Source: CAMYKD01 sp041617155 (GTDB lineage Bacteria > Pseudomonadota > Alphaproteobacteria > Kiloniellales > JAKSDN01). From it: a stretch of 6,257 bases of DNA. The stretch is taken from contig JBFJPL010000170.1 in assembly GCA_041617155.1 (NCBI GenBank), forward strand, positions 1 through 6,257, in the 5' to 3' direction. Every line of letters starts with the position of its first letter. The stretch's first letter is position 1. The position numbers were made by a program, and so were the translations under genes. The notes below the pieces were generated by a model. The model worked only from the letters and a program-made list of their open reading frames with translations, was not told the DNA's origin and searched no databases. Below are positions 5,193 to 6,257 of the stretch, piece after piece.

Positions 5193-6077
5193 ATGTCGCG
5201 CGCAACCCTGGTCCTCTACCTGATCTTCCTGGCGGCCGCGGCCTTCTATTTCCAGGCCTTCGAAGCCGACGGCCCGCGGCGGCCCGACCCGCTCGGCTTT
5301 CAAGCCGAACCGGCGCCGGTGGCGCCGCCAGCGCCGGAGTTGGCGCGCCCCAGGCCGTTGCCCGGGCCGTCGCCGGCGGACCCGACCTTGGCGGTCGCCG
5401 AGGGCGGGGCCTGCGAGCCGGCCTGTTCGGGCACCGCCTTCGCGATCGACCGGCACGGCTACTGGCTGACCGCCAAGCACGTGGTCGAGGGCTGCAACCA
5501 CATCGCCCTGCTGACCGGACCCCGGAGCGCGGTGCCGGTCGAGCGGGTCACGCGCCATCCCCATGCCGACGTCGGCGTGCTGTGGACCGACCTGAACGCG
5601 CCGCCGCTCAAGCTCCGCGCGGGGCCGCTGGAGCAGGGCCAGAGCGGTTTCAGCATCGGCTACCCCGGCGGCGATCCCGGCGACGTTCACGGGCGCTTGC
5701 TCGGGCGGGTCAAGGTTCGGCGGCACGGCGGCACGGACCGCGCCGAGCCTGCGGTCGTGTGGGCCGAAGTCAGCCGCCGGCCGCTGAACGACAAGCCGCT
5801 CGGCGGGCTGAGCGGCGGCGCGGTACTGGACCAGGACAGCCGGGTGGTCGGCGTCCTGATCGCCTCCTCGGCGCGGCGCGGCCGGGTGACCTCGGCGGCC
5901 CCGGTGTCGCTGACACAGACGATCAAGCAGGCCGGGCTGGATCCGGCGCTGCTGACCGCCGACCAGCGCCGCGCGCCGGCGATCGACGGCCGGTCCTACG
6001 GCGACTACGGCGACCAACTGCGCGCCCGGCTGACCGTCGCCAAAATCTACTGCCTCTCCGAAAACCCCTGGCGCTAA
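5193..6077 (+). CDS. Membrane-anchored trypsin-like serine protease
   Basis: A 294-residue protein with an N-terminal hydrophobic segment at residues 5-23, acting as signal or signal-anchor. A proline/alanine-rich tether follows (about 29-66) and then a chymotrypsin-fold peptidase domain from about 78 to 250. The catalytic triad can be assigned: His96 in TAKHVVEG, Asp126 in HADVGVL and Ser207 in GLSGGAV, with YPGG before the serine half. This arrangement suggests a periplasmic protease held at the inner membrane, with no PDZ domain, so it is unlike a full HtrA/DegP. Cysteines at 74, 78, 101 and 287 could form disulfides, as expected outside the cytoplasm. A C-terminal tail of about 40 residues follows the core. 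Its ribosome site is poor (GGGG two bases before ATG), and the DUF350 stop is 10 bp upstream, which suggests translational coupling. The substrate is unknown; quality control or regulated cleavage of an envelope protein are possibilities. Confidence 0.82.
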   Translation: MSRATLVLYLIFLAAAAFYFQAFEADGPRRPDPLGFQAEPAPVAPPAPELARPRPLPGPSPADPTLAVAEGGACEPACSGTAFAIDRHGYWLTAKHVVEGCNHIALLTGPRSAVPVERVTRHPHADVGVLWTDLNAPPLKLRAGPLEQGQSGFSIGYPGGDPGDVHGRLLGRVKVRRHGGTDRAEPAVVWAEVSRRPLNDKPLGGLSGGAVLDQDSRVVGVLIASSARRGRVTSAAPVSLTQTIKQAGLDPALLTADQRRAPAIDGRSYGDYGDQLRARLTVAKIYCLSENPWR

Positions 6078-6087
6078 AGGCACCCGG

Positions 6088-6257
6088 TCAGTTGGTCACG
6101 AAGCCGGGCGGCAGCTTCTGCCAGCGATAGGCGCGCCGCGCCAGCCGGCGGGCGTACTGGAAGAGTTGGCGCATGTAGTCGGTATCGAATTCCTCTCGGC
6201 GGACCGCGGTGAAGTCCGCCGGTATCACGGCCAGGTTGTAGTCAAGGCCGTCGCGCC
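6088..6257 (-). CDS. C-terminal end of a gene, tentatively patatin-like phospholipase
   Basis: On the minus strand an open frame enters from the right edge and ends at a TGA at 6090-6088, giving 55 residues with no start in the window. The peptide contains DYNLAVIPADF, EEFDTDYMRQLFQYARRLA and ends WQKLPPGFVTN. The order of a YNL-x-x-IP-x-DF strand, an F-D-x-x-YM-x-x-LF helix and a terminal W-x-x-x-PPGF is reminiscent of the C-termini of bacterial patatin-like phospholipases. The catalytic GXSXG and DGG/DGA motifs would lie outside the window, so this is recognition from the tail only. G/C-rich third positions support it being real coding sequence. It is convergent with the protease gene, 10 bp between stops, and no terminator is visible. 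Confidence 0.5.
   Translation of the reverse strand, partial: RDGLDYNLAVIPADFTAVRREEFDTDYMRQLFQYARRLARRAYRWQKLPPGFVTN

Noticed and set aside
5157..6083. Open frame of 308 codons on the minus strand opposite the serine protease
   Set aside because: The plus strand has the catalytic triad, signal anchor and a good operon position; the opposite frame is low-complexity Arg/Gly/Ala/Val/Pro sequence.

Overview
The window is GC-rich, with strongly G/C-biased third codon positions. Its genes are typical of an alphaproteobacterium, most likely in or near the Rhodospirillales. This placement rests on the Gram-negative porin, the PrpE/ACSS3-type propionyl-CoA synthetase, the acyl-CoA ligase subtype and a CRP/FNR-family box of the FixK/FnrL type. 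It is an inference from gene flavour, as there is no rRNA or other taxonomic marker in the window.

Layout: (1) 1-607, + strand, is the C-terminal part of an outer-membrane porin, cut by the window edge. (2) 638-2536, - strand, is a complete propionyl-CoA synthetase (prpE), converging on the porin with a 30-bp gap. (3) 2537-2787 is a 251-bp divergent control region. It holds a perfect FNR/FixK-type palindrome, an adjacent 15-bp palindrome and candidate promoters facing both ways. (4) 2788-4419, + strand, is a complete fatty-acyl-CoA ligase of the AMP-forming family. (5) 4420-4762 is a 343-bp gene-free stretch with a 10-bp hairpin and a roughly 160-bp element built from inverted copies of a GC-rich palindrome; it looks like a non-coding genomic repeat (REP/MITE-like). 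(6) 4763-5182 and 5193-6077, + strand, are a probable two-gene operon: a four-helix DUF350 inner-membrane protein and a membrane-tethered periplasmic trypsin-like serine protease. (7) 6088-6257, - strand, is the C-terminal end of a gene that runs out of the window, tentatively a patatin-like phospholipase; it converges on the protease with a 10-bp gap.

The two ligases flanking the control region both activate carboxylic acids to CoA thioesters at the cost of ATP to AMP (propionate in one case, a longer or medium-chain acid in the other). They probably serve organic-acid scavenging or storage-carbon turnover. The FNR/FixK-type box between them suggests oxygen- or redox-responsive control of one or both.

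I found no classic defence system, CRISPR array, tRNA, rRNA or transposase. The least explained items are the DUF350-protease pair and the inverted-repeat element.
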